Assembly: GCF_017695955.1 (NCBI RefSeq)
Contig: NZ_JAAORO010000003.1
Location: 372,001 to 436,000 of the forward strand
Source of the DNA: Prochlorococcus marinus XMU1419
Lineage (GTDB): Bacteria > Cyanobacteriota > Cyanobacteriia > PCC-6307 > Cyanobiaceae
Direction: 5' to 3'
DNA: 64,000 nucleotides
The notes under the pieces: generated by a model
What the model saw: the letters and a program-made list of their open reading frames with translations, nothing else
What the model was told of the DNA's origin: nothing
The model's database searches: none
In this document: one piece after another, positions 36,788 through 48,076 of the stretch
How the letters are laid out: each line of letters starts with the position of its first letter
Numbering within the stretch: position 1 is the stretch's first letter
Position numbers and translations under genes: made by a program

Positions 36788-37987
36788 CTAATCAACTTGA
36801 ACTCTCGGTAATCTATTTTTAAAAGAACAAAGAATTTCCCACGGGATAGTATTAGATTTTCTTGCCCATTCAAGAGGAGAAATTGTTTTGTCTCCGTCAG
36901 ATCCTAGTAATAACATCGTACTACCAATTCTAATTTCATTTGAACCTGTTATGTCCACCATCATTTGATCCATAGTTATAGATCCAACTTGGGGATAAAA
37001 TTTTTTATTATGAAGGACTTTTATCTTGCCTGAAAGATTTCTTGGAACTCCATCTGCGTAACCAATACTTAATACAGCTAACTTTGTTCTTCTACTACTT
37101 ACAAAGTTTCCTCCATAACTTACACTTACACCAGGTTCAATAATCCTAATAAAAGCTACTTTAACTTTCAAAAATAAAGCTGGTTTGAGTGATAAATTTT
37201 TATCTATTTTGGCTATTGGACAGTATCCATACATAGAAAGCCCAACACGTACCATGTGATAATGAAAATCTTTGTTAAGAAGCATTCCCGCAGAATTAGC
37301 CAAATGAATCTTAATTTTATTATTTCTATCAAGATTAATCTGCTTTAATAATTTATTAAACTTCAGTCTTTGTAATTGAGTAACACTTTTAGGATCAAGT
37401 ACGTTATTTTCATCTGCAGAAGATAAATGACTATATATTCCTTCTATTGAAATATTCTCAAAAGATATAATCTTTTCAAATTGCTGTACAAATTTATTTA
37501 ATTCGAATCCTAATCTTGACATTCCGGTATCAACCTTAAGATGTAAGGAAAATTTCAACCCAACGTTCTTCCCGATATTATTGCAAATTAAACACTCTCT
37601 TATACTACTGATAGTTGGCATAAGATCATTTTTAAAAGCTATTATTAAATCTCTTTTTGTATAAAGATTTCCTAGAATAAGAATTGGTTTTTTAACTCCA
37701 AAAGAACGAAGCTTAATCCCCTCTTTTAAAGTAGCAACCCCTAATTGCGAAGCTCCACCTTTAATAGCGTAGTCAGAAACTACTTTTGCATCATGACCGT
37801 ATCCATCAGCTTTGACAACCGCCATAAATTGACAATTTTTACTTAGCTTTTTTCTTAACTGCTTTACATTTGTTTCAAGTGCTTTGCCTTTAACCTCTAT
37901 CCATGCTCTTTGTTTTGGATTTATATCTTGATTAAAAGTTGGATATTTATCAAAATTAAATCCCTGATTAATTTGCCGAATTTGCAT
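36788..37987 (-). CDS. alr: Alanine racemase
   Basis: 399 residues. PLP enzyme converting L- to D-alanine for peptidoglycan. The PLP lysine is K59 in VVKADGYGHDA; the second catalytic base region 'GVSVSYGGNF' and 'SIGYADG' are present. An N-terminal extension of about 28 residues precedes the usual RAWIEV start of the family. It is divergent from the HNH gene with 17 bp between starts. Confidence 0.94.
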   Translation of the reverse strand: MQIRQINQGFNFDKYPTFNQDINPKQRAWIEVKGKALETNVKQLRKKLSKNCQFMAVVKADGYGHDAKVVSDYAIKGGASQLGVATLKEGIKLRSFGVKKPILILGNLYTKRDLIIAFKNDLMPTISSIRECLICNNIGKNVGLKFSLHLKVDTGMSRLGFELNKFVQQFEKIISFENISIEGIYSHLSSADENNVLDPKSVTQLQRLKFNKLLKQINLDRNNKIKIHLANSAGMLLNKDFHYHMVRVGLSMYGYCPIAKIDKNLSLKPALFLKVKVAFIRIIEPGVSVSYGGNFVSSRRTKLAVLSIGYADGVPRNLSGKIKVLHNKKFYPQVGSITMDQMMVDITGSNEIRIGSTMLLLGSDGDKTISPLEWARKSNTIPWEILCSFKNRLPRVQVD

Positions 37988-38004
37988 TAAATTTGCACAA
38001 ATAA

Positions 38005-38562
38005 ATGCGCTTATTGAAATATACAGTTAGCATGACATGTAATTCCTATTTTGGCATGGGCCAGACTCTAGTCTTAAATGCATCTTATGAACCTTTAAAC
38101 ATCACTTCTTGGAGAAGAGCTGTCATTTTAATGATCAAAGGTAAAGCAGAAAGCTTAGAGGAAGATAAATCTTATTCAATACATAGCGGAACAAAATTGC
38201 CGACAGTTATAAGACTTCGTTATTACGTAAAAGTACCATTTAGAGAGGTTTCTTTAACAAGAAAAAATATTCTTCTGAGAGATAATAATGCTTGCCAATA
38301 CTGTAATTACAGGGGTAGTGACCTATCAATAGATCATGTTTTGCCGAGAAGCAGAGGTGGAACTGACAACTGGGAAAATGTAACTACAGCATGTCTCAGA
38401 TGTAATGTACAAAAAGGTAACAGAACCCCAGAAGAGGCAAATATGCCTCTAAAACGAAAGCCTTATCGTCCACTTAGTAATCTCAATTTTGAGGCTACCA
38501 GACAAATTGACTCTGGCAGACATAAAGAATGGAGTAAATACGTAATAGGAGTTGCAATTTAA
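38005..38562 (+). CDS. HNH endonuclease family protein
   Basis: 185 residues. The N-terminal 'LVLNASYEPLNITSWRRAVILMIKGKAE' is a conserved block of this cyanobacterial group. The HNH motif follows: CQYC, IDHVLPRSRGG and the second CLRC pair that would bind zinc. Such chromosomal HNH proteins are widespread; their substrate is unknown. Starts at 38032 or 38056 (just before GQTLVLNASYEP) are also possible and closer to the family's usual beginning. It converges with prfA, 12 bp apart. Confidence 0.85.
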   Translation: MRLLKYTVSMTCNSYFGMGQTLVLNASYEPLNITSWRRAVILMIKGKAESLEEDKSYSIHSGTKLPTVIRLRYYVKVPFREVSLTRKNILLRDNNACQYCNYRGSDLSIDHVLPRSRGGTDNWENVTTACLRCNVQKGNRTPEEANMPLKRKPYRPLSNLNFEATRQIDSGRHKEWSKYVIGVAI

Positions 38563-38574
38563 AAAAATAAAATC

Positions 38575-39669
38575 TTAATTTACTTCGTTATTAAAATCTT
38601 CCATCATTCTTTTTTGTTCTTGAGCTATGCATGCATCAATTACTTCGTCCAATTGCCCAGCAAGAATTGGCTCTAGTGAAAAATTAGAACCTAATCTATG
38701 ATCAGTTGTCCTATTATCTTTAAAATTATAAGTTCTAATTTTTTCACTCCTATCACCCGTACCAACCTGGGAAAGTCTTTGTGATCTCTCTTTTGCATTA
38801 GCTTCTTTTAATTGAATTTCATATAATTTAGCTCTTAAAATTTCCATTGCTCGTTCGCGATTTTGCAATTGTGATCTCTCTTGAGTACAAAAAACTCTTA
38901 TTCCTGTAGGCTTGTGGAGAAGATCAATAGCTGTCTCCACCTTATTAACATTTTGTCCCCCTGCACCTCCTGATCTTGCTGTTCCAACCTCTAAATCAGT
39001 TGGATCAATCTTAACCTCTACAGGATCAGCCTCAGGCATAACAGCCACTGTAGCAGTAGAGGTATGGACTCTACCTTGAGATTCAGTGGCTGGAACTCTT
39101 TGGACTCTATGTACGCCAGCCTCAAATTTAAGTTGACTATATACAGAATCTCCCTTAACGGAAATGACTAACTCCTTAAATCCTCCCATATCTGACTCGG
39201 AAGCACTAACAGGTTTTACAGACCATCCAATTTTTTGTCCATATCTTTCATACATTCTTGCTAAATCACCCGCCCAGATACAAGCCTCGTTCCCTCCAGC
39301 ACCAGCTCTGATTTCCAACATAACACTTCGCTCATCTCTTGGATCTTTTGGCAATAATGCGATAGTTGTTTTTTGAATCAGTTCATTCTTACATTCTTCT
39401 AAATTTATTAACTCCTCATTAATCAAAGATTCCATTTCTTTGTCATTTCTATTCTCTTTTAGTAGATTTTTTGAATCTTCGATCTCTTTATCAGTATCAA
39501 GCAACTTATTAAAATCTATAACCAAAGGTTCCAATTTTGACCTTTCTCTTGCTATTGATTCTAATTTTTTTGGATCATTAGCTATATCCGGATCTGCAAG
39601 CTGCACTTCCAAATTTTCAAAACTTTCTGAAGCAGTTTTCAACCTTGCAATTAATGTTGAGTATTCCAA
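38575..39669 (-). CDS. prfA: Peptide chain release factor 1
   Basis: 364 residues, full length. It reads UAA and UAG and triggers peptide release. The catalytic GGQ is at 237-239; the anticodon-like PAT motif is seen in VPATESQGR. The last gene of the long minus-strand ribosomal run, 28 bp behind rpmE. Confidence 0.97.
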   Translation of the reverse strand: MEYSTLIARLKTASESFENLEVQLADPDIANDPKKLESIARERSKLEPLVIDFNKLLDTDKEIEDSKNLLKENRNDKEMESLINEELINLEECKNELIQKTTIALLPKDPRDERSVMLEIRAGAGGNEACIWAGDLARMYERYGQKIGWSVKPVSASESDMGGFKELVISVKGDSVYSQLKFEAGVHRVQRVPATESQGRVHTSTATVAVMPEADPVEVKIDPTDLEVGTARSGGAGGQNVNKVETAIDLLHKPTGIRVFCTQERSQLQNRERAMEILRAKLYEIQLKEANAKERSQRLSQVGTGDRSEKIRTYNFKDNRTTDHRLGSNFSLEPILAGQLDEVIDACIAQEQKRMMEDFNNEVN

Positions 39670-39697
39670 TTGAAATTGTGCTTAATTTTTGAAAGTT

Positions 39698-39958
39698 TTA
39701 TTTTTTAGAGTCTTTTTCTTCTTTTTGCTCTTTTGATGTGGCTGAATTAGCTGAACCCATTCCATATTTTTTCATAAACCTATCAACCCTACCTTCTGTA
39801 TCAAGAATTTTCTGAGTTCCAGTGAAGAAGGGATGATTACCACTCCATACATCAACATGTAATTCAGGTTGTGTCGAACCACAAGTCATAACGACTTCAC
39901 CGTTACAAATAACTTTTGCATTTGGATACCATTTTGGATGAATTTCTGATTTTGGCAT
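39698..39958 (-). CDS. rpmE: 50S ribosomal protein L31 (without full zinc ligands)
   Basis: 86 residues. 'IHPKWYPNAKVIC' and 'HPFFTGTQKILDTEGRVDRF' identify it. C18 and C26 remain, but the CxxC expected before HPFF has become WSGN, so it should not bind zinc in the usual way. The C-terminal tail is charged. It lies between rpsI (13 bp) and prfA. Confidence 0.95.
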   Translation of the reverse strand: MPKSEIHPKWYPNAKVICNGEVVMTCGSTQPELHVDVWSGNHPFFTGTQKILDTEGRVDRFMKKYGMGSANSATSKEQKEEKDSKK

Positions 39959-39971
39959 GATTTAAATTCCT

Positions 39972-40382
39972 TTAACGTTTAGAGAATTGAGGAGCTTTTC
40001 TTGCTTTTTTAAGACCATATTTTCTTCTTTCCTTAGCTCTAGGGTCTCTACTGAGATGGCCTTCAGTTTTGAGTGGTTTCCTATTGTCAGGAGATAATTC
40101 GCAAAGTGCTCTTGCTGCTCCTTGCTTGATAGCGTCTGCTTGACCAGTCAATCCACCTCCAAAAACATTAACCAAAATATCATAAGAATTTTCAAGGCCC
40201 AATGTTTGCAAAGGTGCTTTTATTGAATTTAAGTGCAAAGGATTAAAGTTTAAATAATCATCGCCAGAACGACCATTAATTTTTATTAGTCCATTCCCTG
40301 GAATCAAGCGAACTCTAGCTACTGAAGTTTTTCTTCTTCCAGTCCCCCAATAAACAGCTTTGTTTTTTATTTGACTATTCAT
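39972..40382 (-). CDS. rpsI: 30S ribosomal protein S9
   Basis: 136 residues. The [14 protein letters not shown] start and the C-terminal basic tail ending SKR, which contacts the P-site tRNA in other bacteria, are intact. It is 10 bp behind rplM, the usual S9-L13 pair. Confidence 0.97.
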   Translation of the reverse strand: MNSQIKNKAVYWGTGRRKTSVARVRLIPGNGLIKINGRSGDDYLNFNPLHLNSIKAPLQTLGLENSYDILVNVFGGGLTGQADAIKQGAARALCELSPDNRKPLKTEGHLSRDPRAKERRKYGLKKARKAPQFSKR

Positions 40383-40392
40383 TTTGATAAAT

Positions 40393-40824
40393 TCAACTAT
40401 TTAATAATACAGGATTCTGAGCAGCATGAGGATGATCAGGACCTTTATAAACTTTTAATTTTGTAAATTGCTGTCTTCCCAAAGAGTTATGAGGCAGCAT
40501 GCCCTTTACAGCTTGCTCGATGATTCTTTCAGGAATTCTCTCTTGCAGAGACTCAAATTTTTCAGTTTTCATTCCTCCTGGTCTTCCAGAATGTCTTCTA
40601 TACAACTTTTGTGATGCTTTTTTACCTGTTACCTCAACTTTTTCAGCATTTATCACAATGACAAAATCTCCAGTATCTAAATGAGGAGTAAATGTTGGTT
40701 TATTTTTACCTCTCAATACAGTCGCAATTTCTGTAGCGAGTCTCCCAAGTGTTTTATCTTTTGCATCAACCAAAAACCAATTTCTTTCAATGGTTTCTAA
40801 AGGTGGAGTAATTGTTTTATTCAT
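40393..40824 (-). CDS. rplM: 50S ribosomal protein L13
   Basis: 143 residues. Early assembly protein of the 50S. '[16 protein letters not shown]', '[16 protein letters not shown]' and '[10 protein letters not shown]' are diagnostic. It starts 115 bp after truA and precedes rpsI. Confidence 0.97.
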   Translation of the reverse strand: MNKTITPPLETIERNWFLVDAKDKTLGRLATEIATVLRGKNKPTFTPHLDTGDFVIVINAEKVEVTGKKASQKLYRRHSGRPGGMKTEKFESLQERIPERIIEQAVKGMLPHNSLGRQQFTKLKVYKGPDHPHAAQNPVLLNS

Positions 40825-40939
40825 TTACCAAATCTATACAAATAAATTTAAAGTTAGTATTAAATTCTACCTTATCGGAGGATTATTAAACAACAGTATT
40901 GAATGTTTTATTCAAAAAATTCGCTCAATTAAACTTTAC

Positions 40940-41746
40940 TTAAGAAAAACCCTTAATTAAAAATACAGGGAAAAAATCATTTTTGTTAACCTTTTTAAAA
41001 ACACTCTCTTCATAAACAGCATTTACAAAACATAACCCCTTAGCTGGAGCAGATTCTTTAACATCATTTTTCTTTTTGTTTACCCATCTATCTGTAAAAA
41101 TTTCTGGCGATATTTTTTTTTCTCCAACTAACACTAGTTGACCAACAATTAAACGAACCATTCCATACAGAAAACCAGAAGCTTTAATATCTACTAAAAT
41201 TAAATCTTCTACTCTCTTAATATCTATATTTTTTATATTCGTAATAGAGTTTGTCCTGTTACTTCCACTTTTCTGAAAAGCAAAAAAATCATGCTCACCT
41301 TCCATTCTCTTGGATGCATTTAACATTAAAACTTCATCTAATTCTTTTTGATATCTATGCCATGACCAATTATTGATAAACAAGTTCGGGAATTTACTAT
41401 TATTAATAACATATCGATAATGTCTATACATTGCTGAATAACATGCATGCCAATTATCTTTAACCTCAACTGATTCCAAGATCCTAATTGTTGATGGTAA
41501 AAGATTATTTAAGACATTAGAATAACTGCCCGCCGGCATAACACAATCTACATCAAAGTGTACTACTTGACCTGATGCATGAACCCCAGCATCAGTCCTG
41601 CCAGCAGCAAAAGTCTTTACTGTATGTTCTGTAATCTTTAAGAGAGCTTTGTCTAAAATTTCTTGTACAGTGATTGCATTTTTTTGTCTTTGCCAACCTG
41701 AATAATTAGATCCATCGTATTGGATTAGTAAAGCTACCCTTTTCAA
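40940..41746 (-). CDS. truA: tRNA pseudouridine synthase A (38-40)
   Basis: 268 residues. It makes pseudouridine at positions 38-40 in the tRNA anticodon arm. The catalytic Asp lies in AAGRTDAGVHA. 'RLIVGQLV' and the C-terminal 'APAKGLCFVNAVY' block are family marks. Its place between rplQ and rplM is common in cyanobacteria. Confidence 0.95.
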   Translation of the reverse strand: MKRVALLIQYDGSNYSGWQRQKNAITVQEILDKALLKITEHTVKTFAAGRTDAGVHASGQVVHFDVDCVMPAGSYSNVLNNLLPSTIRILESVEVKDNWHACYSAMYRHYRYVINNSKFPNLFINNWSWHRYQKELDEVLMLNASKRMEGEHDFFAFQKSGSNRTNSITNIKNIDIKRVEDLILVDIKASGFLYGMVRLIVGQLVLVGEKKISPEIFTDRWVNKKKNDVKESAPAKGLCFVNAVYEESVFKKVNKNDFFPVFLIKGFS

Positions 41747-41785
41747 AAGTTATTTTCTTATAAAAAAGACCCTTAAGTAACTAAC

Positions 41786-42136
41786 TTAAACAAGCTCAAT
41801 TATAGCCATCTGAGCATTATCACCTTTTCTAGAGATTGTTCTAACTATGCGTGTATAGCCACCTTTTCTATCTCCATATCTTTCTTTTGCTTTTTCAAAT
41901 AATGAATGAACTAATTTCTTATCATAAATATATCCTATTGCTCTTCTCCTAGAAGATAAACTACCCTCTTTAGCTAGAGAAATCATCCTTTCAGCCTCAT
42001 TTCTTAAAGCTTTTGCTCTGGCTTTTGTTGTCGTAACTCTACCTTCCCTAATTAATTGTGTAGTCAAACCTCTTAAAAGTGCTTTCCTTTGGTCAGCAGG
42101 TTTACTCAATAATGGAATTCTAAGTTGGTGTCTCAT
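41786..42136 (-). CDS. rplQ: 50S ribosomal protein L17
   Basis: 116 residues. '[20 protein letters not shown]' and '[20 protein letters not shown]' identify it. It follows rpoA by 14 bp as in the alpha operon. Confidence 0.97.
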   Translation of the reverse strand: MRHQLRIPLLSKPADQRKALLRGLTTQLIREGRVTTTKARAKALRNEAERMISLAKEGSLSSRRRAIGYIYDKKLVHSLFEKAKERYGDRKGGYTRIVRTISRKGDNAQMAIIELV

Positions 42137-42150
42137 AATCTTAAAAATTG

Positions 42151-43089
42151 TTAAACAGAAGTTCTGCTTTGTGGAATAGAAATTCCTATGCGCTCAAGAG
42201 CTTCAATAACTTCATCTGCAGATTTAGAGCCAAAGTTCTTAATTTCAAGAAGATCTTCATAACTAAAACCCATTAAATCTGACACTGAGTTAACTTGTGC
42301 TCTTTTTAGACAATTATATGCTCTAACGGACAAGTTTAGTTCCTCAAGGGGAATTTGAGCTTCAGGAGATGGTTCAGGTTCTTCTGGAATTTCCTCAACC
42401 ATTGTAACAGTTGCTAGAGGTTGAAAAAGTTCTATTAACTGGTTTGCAGCTTCAGCAATGGCATCATCAGGGCTTGTTGAGCCATCCGTCACAACTTCCA
42501 TTTTTAATCTTTCTCTACCAGTTCCGCCCTCTGCTACAGCAGTTTCATCAATCGTAAAATTAACTCTCTTTACTGGCATAAATACAGCGTCTATTTGAAG
42601 TAAATCAATAGCAGTTGTCTCTTCATTCTTGCGATCGACCGGTCTATATCCTATACCTCTTTCTACATGGATTTCTAGTTCTAAGTTATGACCAGCCTGA
42701 ATAGTAGCAATCGGTTTTTCACCATCAACAATCTCAACTTGAGAAGAGAATTGAATATCATTCGCCTTCACTTCCATTGGACCAGTTGCAACTAGCCTGC
42801 CAATTTCAAGCTCTGGATTAGAACTATTAATTGATAATTGCTTACAATTGAGAAGAATATCTAAAACGTCTTCTCTTACGCCAGGAATAGTTGCATATTC
42901 ATGGTTGATTCCTGCTATTCTAACTGCGGTCACTGCACTTCCTTCAAGTCCTCCCATAAGGACTCTTCTAAGCGAATTACCCAAGGTTGTAGCTTGTCCC
43001 CTTTCTAGAGGGCCAATTAAAAATGTTCCTGTTTGGGAGCGATCATCTGCTATTTGATGGTCGATTCTGTCAATCTGGTATTGCAACAC
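42151..43089 (-). CDS. rpoA: RNA polymerase alpha subunit
   Basis: 312 residues, the usual cyanobacterial length. The N-terminal dimerisation domain has '[19 protein letters not shown]'; an acidic Pro/Glu linker follows near 240; the C-terminal domain ('[18 protein letters not shown]', '[10 protein letters not shown]') should bind UP DNA and activators. It lies in the alpha operon after rpsK. Confidence 0.97.
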   Translation of the reverse strand: MLQYQIDRIDHQIADDRSQTGTFLIGPLERGQATTLGNSLRRVLMGGLEGSAVTAVRIAGINHEYATIPGVREDVLDILLNCKQLSINSSNPELEIGRLVATGPMEVKANDIQFSSQVEIVDGEKPIATIQAGHNLELEIHVERGIGYRPVDRKNEETTAIDLLQIDAVFMPVKRVNFTIDETAVAEGGTGRERLKMEVVTDGSTSPDDAIAEAANQLIELFQPLATVTMVEEIPEEPEPSPEAQIPLEELNLSVRAYNCLKRAQVNSVSDLMGFSYEDLLEIKNFGSKSADEVIEALERIGISIPQSRTSV

Positions 43090-43142
43090 GGAAAAAAATA
43101 AAGGTTAAAAGTTTTTTTGGGGGTTTGGAGAATGGTTAAGAA

Positions 43143-43535
43143 CTAAACGCGTCTTCGTTTAGGTCTTCTACATCCATTATGAGGTAATGGAGTTACATCT
43201 CTTATTAGAGTTATTTCTAATCCGGCCACTTGTAAAGCTCTTATGGCCGTTTCCCTACCTGAGCCTGGCCCTCTTACTAAAACTTCTATTTGTCTCATTC
43301 CTTGATCAAGTGCTCTCCTAGCTGCAGCTTCAGCTGCTGTTTGAGCTGCAAAGGGTGTACCCTTACGAGCGCCTTTAAATCCACTTGCGCCTGCGGAAGA
43401 CCAAGAAATTACCTGTCCGGAATTATCGGTAATTGAGACAATAGTATTATTGAATGTACTTTGAATGTGCACTACACCATTCGGTATATTACGCTTAGAT
43501 TTCTTCGAACCTGTTTTTTTTACTGTAGCTGCCAT
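43143..43535 (-). CDS. rpsK: 30S ribosomal protein S11
   Basis: 130 residues. '[18 protein letters not shown]', '[11 protein letters not shown]' and the C-terminal '[12 protein letters not shown]' are diagnostic. It lies between rpsM and rpoA. Confidence 0.97.
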   Translation of the reverse strand: MAATVKKTGSKKSKRNIPNGVVHIQSTFNNTIVSITDNSGQVISWSSAGASGFKGARKGTPFAAQTAAEAAARRALDQGMRQIEVLVRGPGSGRETAIRALQVAGLEITLIRDVTPLPHNGCRRPKRRRV

Positions 43536-43579
43536 GATGAATAAATTTAATACTGGAAATAGTGAGTAAAACTAATTAA

Positions 43580-43945
43580 TTATTTTTTTCTTCCAGCAAC
43601 TGTTTTCCTTGAACCCCTTCTTGTTCTTGCATTAGTTCTAGTCCTTTGGCCTCTAACCGGAAGGCTCATTCTGTGCCTCCTTCCTCTCACACAACCGATA
43701 TCTTGTAAGCGTTTTAGGGCCATTCCCTCTTTTCTTCTCAAATCTCCTTCTAAAGTGAAATCCTCTGTAGCACCTCTAAGTTTTTGCACATCAGAATCAG
43801 AAAGATCTTTGACACGAGTGTCTGGGTTAACACCCGTATTTTCAAGAATTAGCTTTGATCTTGTTAAACCAATTCCATAAACGTACGTAAGAGCAATTTC
43901 AACTCGCTTTTCGCGAGGTATGTCAATTCCTGCAATCCTAGCCAC
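43580..43945 (-). CDS. rpsM: 30S ribosomal protein S13
   Basis: 121 residues. '[24 protein letters not shown]' and the C-terminal basic tail with [13 protein letters not shown] identify it. It contacts the ribosome head and the B1 bridges. rpmJ lies 40 bp upstream. Confidence 0.97.
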   Translation of the reverse strand: MARIAGIDIPREKRVEIALTYVYGIGLTRSKLILENTGVNPDTRVKDLSDSDVQKLRGATEDFTLEGDLRRKEGMALKRLQDIGCVRGRRHRMSLPVRGQRTRTNARTRRGSRKTVAGRKK

Positions 43946-43985
43946 TTGTTTTGAGTAAGTAAAAGTTTATTTAATGGGTTGTAAT

Positions 43986-44102
43986 TTAACCCTGACGCTG
44001 TTTATTGCGAGGTCTTTTCTTGTTGATAACAAAGATTTTACCTCTTCTCCTCACGATCTGATCGTCAGGACTAATTTTTTTGACTGAAGATCTGACCTTC
44101 AT
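43986..44102 (-). CDS. rpmJ: 50S ribosomal protein L36 (zinc-free form)
   Basis: 38 residues, read from the minus strand: [14 protein letters not shown], then a basic tail ending KQRQG. The C-terminal KxRQG and N-terminal MKVRxSVKK mark L36. The zinc ligands (Cys and His) of the classical form are replaced: SPDDQ stands where CxxC normally lies and INKKR where another Cys is. It is a C-minus L36. It lies between adk and rpsM, as usual. Confidence 0.94.
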   Translation of the reverse strand: MKVRSSVKKISPDDQIVRRRGKIFVINKKRPRNKQRQG

Positions 44103-44146
44103 GGGGGTTTGCAAATAAAACGCTAGTTCTTTATTCTACATCATCA

Positions 44147-44695
44147 TCAAGCCATTTTTTGTTTAATTTCAGAGGAAATAGTTTTAAAATCTCTATCAGC
44201 GTCAATATACTCTAGCAATGAAAGATCTTTGAAATATTTAATCAATGGTTCTGTAGTTTTTTTATAAATATCAAATCTTGTTCTAATAGTCTCTTCAGTA
44301 TCATCTTTTCTTCCTCTTAGAAGCAAACGCTTTATTAAAACTTCTTCTGGAATATCCAAGTAGAAAACTATTTCTAAAGGTTGATTTAATTCAATTAAAA
44401 CCTGGTTCAATGAATTTGCTTGAGATAAATTTCTTGGATAGCCATCTAGAATCCAACCTTTGTTATTATTATCTAGATTTTGTCTTACTATTTTCAAAAC
44501 AAGGTCATCGCTAACCAGTTTTCCTTTGTTAATAATATCCTTTACCTGTTTACCAAGAGAAGTATCCATTTCAATTTCTTTTCTTAATAATTCACCTGTA
44601 GAAAGGTGCAAATAAGAATTGGATTGACTTAGTAATTCCGCCTGAGTCCCTTTTCCCGCTCCTGGCGCACCTAAAAATAATATATGTTTTTTCAT
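44147..44695 (-). CDS. adk: Adenylate kinase (short form)
   Basis: 182 residues. It balances ATP, AMP and ADP. The P-loop GAPGAGKGT is at 9-17; '[10 protein letters not shown]' and 'WILDGYPRN' (AMP site) and 'LLLRGRKDD' (short LID) follow. The LID lacks the zinc insertion of the long form. It shares one base with the secY stop, so the two are translationally coupled. Confidence 0.96.
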   Translation of the reverse strand: MKKHILFLGAPGAGKGTQAELLSQSNSYLHLSTGELLRKEIEMDTSLGKQVKDIINKGKLVSDDLVLKIVRQNLDNNNKGWILDGYPRNLSQANSLNQVLIELNQPLEIVFYLDIPEEVLIKRLLLRGRKDDTEETIRTRFDIYKKTTEPLIKYFKDLSLLEYIDADRDFKTISSEIKQKMA

Positions 44696-46014
44696 TAATT
44701 GTTAATTAGTCCCTCATACCTTTGAGAAATAACATAAGTTTGAATTTGCTTAGAGGTATCAATAGCCACTCCTACAAGAATAAGCAATGAAGTTGCTCCT
44801 AAGCCTTGAAAAGTCTGAACATTTGTTGCTCTTTCTACTGCGGCTGGGATTATAGCAACCGAACCAAGAAATAATCCTCCTAATAATGTCAACCTATTTT
44901 GTATACCTGATAGGTATTTCGCTGTATTAGTTCCTGGCCTAACTCCTGGGATTGCCACTCCTCCTTTTTTTAAATTTGACGCTACATCAACTGGATTAAT
45001 TGTAAGAGATGCATAAAAATAGGAGAATCCTAAAATCAATGAAAAAAAAGTAAGAGCATACGGCCATGGATTTGAAGATCCGGGATTTAAACTACTAGCC
45101 AATTTAATTAAGACTGGATTGCCCGTAATGTTCGCAATGGTTATAGGTAAAAAAATTAAAGCAGATGCAAATATAATTGGCATTACTCCTCCTGCATTTA
45201 ATTTCAAGGGTAGATAACTTTGCCTCGTAGGAAGCAATGTTGAATTTCCTATTTGTCTTTTTGCACTAACAATAGGTATACGTCTCGCTCCTTCTTGGAC
45301 AAAAATTATTCCAATAATTGTTAACAAAAACACTCCAAGTAAAACTGCTATACCTAAAACATCTCCTCGATCACCAGTTTGAGCTTTTTCAATAGTTGAG
45401 CTTAAAGCCTTTGGCAAAGTCGAGACAATATTCAAAAAAATTACCAGTGAAGCGCCTTGTCCTATTCCTTTCTCTGTAATAATTTCACTGAACCACATCA
45501 CCAACATTGATCCAGTTACTAATGCTATGGAGGTTTGCAACACAAATGTGGTTTCACTTATCCCCTGAATTGCATATTGTTTAAGAATTAATGAGAAAAT
45601 AATACTCTGTAAAAAACCCCAGCCTAAAGAAACATATCTAGTTATTTGAGCAATTTTTCTTCTACCCGCTTCTCCCTCATTTTTTTGTAAATCTTCAAGA
45701 ACAGGCAATGAAGCAGTTAGAAGCTGAATAATAATTGATGCATTGATAAAGGGGAGTATGCCTAATGCAAATATTCCTAGGGTAGAAATTCCTCCGCCAG
45801 TAAAAATATCTAAAAAACCTATTAATTGCCCCCCTTGATCGATAAAACTTTTAAAAGCAACTCTATCGATACCTGGCATTGGGATATATATACCAAGTCT
45901 TACTAAAAGAAGAAGACCTAAAGTTGTTAAAACTCTGCTTCTAAGCTCTTTATTTAAAAATAATTGGGAAAGTATTTCAGAAGCGCTAGGATTTCTACTT
46001 TTGTTAACAAACAT
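44695..46014 (-). CDS. secY: Protein translocase subunit SecY
   Basis: 439 residues, ten membrane segments. It forms the pore of the SecYEG translocon in plasma and thylakoid membranes. '[14 protein letters not shown]' and '[11 protein letters not shown]' are conserved; the plug region is intact. It is 29 bp behind rplO. Confidence 0.97.
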   Translation of the reverse strand: MFVNKSRNPSASEILSQLFLNKELRSRVLTTLGLLLLVRLGIYIPMPGIDRVAFKSFIDQGGQLIGFLDIFTGGGISTLGIFALGILPFINASIIIQLLTASLPVLEDLQKNEGEAGRRKIAQITRYVSLGWGFLQSIIFSLILKQYAIQGISETTFVLQTSIALVTGSMLVMWFSEIITEKGIGQGASLVIFLNIVSTLPKALSSTIEKAQTGDRGDVLGIAVLLGVFLLTIIGIIFVQEGARRIPIVSAKRQIGNSTLLPTRQSYLPLKLNAGGVMPIIFASALIFLPITIANITGNPVLIKLASSLNPGSSNPWPYALTFFSLILGFSYFYASLTINPVDVASNLKKGGVAIPGVRPGTNTAKYLSGIQNRLTLLGGLFLGSVAIIPAAVERATNVQTFQGLGATSLLILVGVAIDTSKQIQTYVISQRYEGLINN

Positions 46015-46043
46015 TTTGAACTTACCTAAATTTTTTAGTAAAT

Positions 46044-46502
46044 TTATTTTTTACCGATAAGCTCGCAAGACCCACCTGCGTCCTCAATTTTTTGTTTTGC
46101 AGCTTTCGTGAATGCATGAGCTTGGACTGTCAATTTTACATTAACCTTTCCGTTACCAAGAATTTTTAAAGGAAATTTTGGCTTAAAGATCAATCCTTTT
46201 TTGACTAGTGAATCTAAATTAACAGTATCGTTATCTTTGAAATCATTTAATTTATTTAAATTTATAATAGAAAAATTCTTTTGATTAATTATTTCAAAGT
46301 GCTTTAATTTTGGAACTCTTCTATATAAAGGCATTTGCCCACCTTCGAAACCTGGACGTGTAGGTCTCCCAGAACGTGACTTTTGACCTCTCATTCCAAA
46401 ACCACATGAAGCACCTTGACCCGCAGCAATACCTCTACCTTTTCTTAACTTTTTCTTTCTAGAGCCAGAGTTTGATTTAAGTGTATTTAATGTTGAAGTC
46501 AT
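46044..46502 (-). CDS. rplO: 50S ribosomal protein L15
   Basis: About 152 residues from the ATG at 46502. A TTG three codons earlier overlaps the rpsE stop and is less likely. The Gly/Arg-rich '[29 protein letters not shown]' start and '[18 protein letters not shown]' are diagnostic. There is no rpmD (L30) between rpsE and this gene, as is typical of cyanobacteria. Confidence 0.96.
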   Translation of the reverse strand: MTSTLNTLKSNSGSRKKKLRKGRGIAAGQGASCGFGMRGQKSRSGRPTRPGFEGGQMPLYRRVPKLKHFEIINQKNFSIINLNKLNDFKDNDTVNLDSLVKKGLIFKPKFPLKILGNGKVNVKLTVQAHAFTKAAKQKIEDAGGSCELIGKK

Positions 46503-46507
46503 AATTT

Positions 46508-47128
46508 TCAAGAATAGAGCTGTTCAAGTGAGATTCCTCTCTCCCTTGAGGCAGATTTGTGTGTTCTTAATTGTGAAAGAGCTACCATGGCAGCTCTTGC
46601 ATTATTCAAAGGTGTTTTACTACCTAATCTTTTAGCTAAGACATTTTTTATGCCCGCTAATTCTAAAACTGTTCTAATTGAACCACCAGCAATTACTCCT
46701 GTACCTGGTGCAGCTGGCCTAATAAGTACATTAGCAGCACCGTCTCTACCTTTAGATAAAGTTGGTATTGAGTTATTTGGAGTTAAAGGAACCCTAACAA
46801 GATTCTTTTTCCCATCTGAAACTCCCTTTCTCACCGCACCAATTACATCTCCTGCTTTACCGACTCCAACTCCAACTTGACCCTTCTCATTACCTACAAC
46901 AACTATTGCTCTAAAACTCATTTTTTTCCCACCCTTAACAGTTTTAGAAACTCGTCGAATTTGAACAACTCTTTCTTGCCAGTCAGAATCTCTCTCAAGA
47001 TTTTTTGAGTCACCTCTTTTATTTCTTTTTCGATCATTACGATTATTCTTTTTTTGTTCAACAGGCATAGCTCCAGGAACGTTATCGTTCTTGGATTGAA
47101 TTTCTTGTTTTGTTGGAGTGTCAGTCAT
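46508..47128 (-). CDS. rpsE: 30S ribosomal protein S5
   Basis: 206 residues, longer than the E. coli form because of an N-terminal charged extension of about 45 residues. '[27 protein letters not shown]' marks the S5 domain with its RNA-binding loop, and '[14 protein letters not shown]' the C-terminal half. It is encoded after rplR in the spc operon. Confidence 0.97.
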   Translation of the reverse strand: MTDTPTKQEIQSKNDNVPGAMPVEQKKNNRNDRKRNKRGDSKNLERDSDWQERVVQIRRVSKTVKGGKKMSFRAIVVVGNEKGQVGVGVGKAGDVIGAVRKGVSDGKKNLVRVPLTPNNSIPTLSKGRDGAANVLIRPAAPGTGVIAGGSIRTVLELAGIKNVLAKRLGSKTPLNNARAAMVALSQLRTHKSASRERGISLEQLYS

Positions 47129-47140
47129 AGTAAAAATAAA

Positions 47141-47509
47141 TTAGAATTCTAGGCCAGCTTCACGAGCAGCATCTGCAAGTGCCTTTACTCTGCCGTGATA
47201 TAAATTACCTCCACGGTCGAAAATTACTTGCTTAATACCTTTTTTTATCGCTCTCTTTGCTAATAATTTCCCAACAATGGAAGAAGAATTACAATCAGAA
47301 GGTAATTTATCAGATTTTTCTCTTAGTTCCTTATCAACAGTTGAAGCTGAGCAAATGGTTGTTTGAGCACTATCATCTATAACCTGGGCATAAATATGGT
47401 TATTAGAGCGAAAAACAGACAATCTTGGACGCGTTGCATCTCCAATTAAGAATCTCCTTAATCTTCTATGTCTTTTTTGGGTTTGTAATTTCCTGGAAAG
47501 TTTGGTCAT
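47141..47509 (-). CDS. rplR: 50S ribosomal protein L18
   Basis: 122 residues. It binds 5S rRNA together with L5 and L25. '[20 protein letters not shown]' and '[26 protein letters not shown]' are diagnostic. It lies between rplF and rpsE. Confidence 0.97.
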   Translation of the reverse strand: MTKLSRKLQTQKRHRRLRRFLIGDATRPRLSVFRSNNHIYAQVIDDSAQTTICSASTVDKELREKSDKLPSDCNSSSIVGKLLAKRAIKKGIKQVIFDRGGNLYHGRVKALADAAREAGLEF

Positions 47510-47524
47510 TTTTTTTAATTGGAA

Positions 47525-48064
47525 TTATTTTTTGCCAGATTTACCAGCTTTTCTGAGAATTCTCTCATCATGGTATTTAATTCCTTTACCTTTATATGGT
47601 TCTGGAGGTCTAATTGATCTGATTTTTGCTGCCTCATTGCCAACAATTTCCTTATCAATTCCAGATACAGTAACGTTTGTATTACTCTCAACCTTGTATG
47701 TTATACCATCAGGGGGGATCATTTCTACAGGATGACTATATCCTGCACTTACAACTAGATTTTTACCTTTTACTTGCGCTCTCGACCCAACTCCAACAAT
47801 TTCTAGTTTCTTTGAAAAACCTTGAGTAACCCCTTCAACCATATTCGCAATTAAGGCTCTACATAAACCATGTCTCTGCTTTGAATATATTTTGGTTGTA
47901 GTAGGACTTACGACAACAGTATTATCTTTCTTATCAAAACTAACTCCCTCAGGCATGAGACGTTTTAATTCACCCTTTGGGCCTTTCACTGTAACTGTTA
48001 ATCCATCAAAATCAACTGTAACTTTCTCTGGAATAAGTACTGGTGTTTTTCCGATTCTTGACAT
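47525..48064 (-). CDS. rplF: 50S ribosomal protein L6
   Basis: 179 residues with two tandem alpha-beta domains. '[16 protein letters not shown]' and the C-terminal '[17 protein letters not shown]' are family marks. It sits between rpsH and rplR. Confidence 0.97.
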   Translation of the reverse strand: MSRIGKTPVLIPEKVTVDFDGLTVTVKGPKGELKRLMPEGVSFDKKDNTVVVSPTTTKIYSKQRHGLCRALIANMVEGVTQGFSKKLEIVGVGSRAQVKGKNLVVSAGYSHPVEMIPPDGITYKVESNTNVTVSGIDKEIVGNEAAKIRSIRPPEPYKGKGIKYHDERILRKAGKSGKK

Positions 48065-48076
48065 AATTAATTCTCC

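Noticed and set aside
46557-46880. Plus-strand frame opposite rpsE (107 codons), and similar frames across the ribosomal cluster
   Set aside because: Shadow frames caused by codon bias in conserved ribosomal genes.
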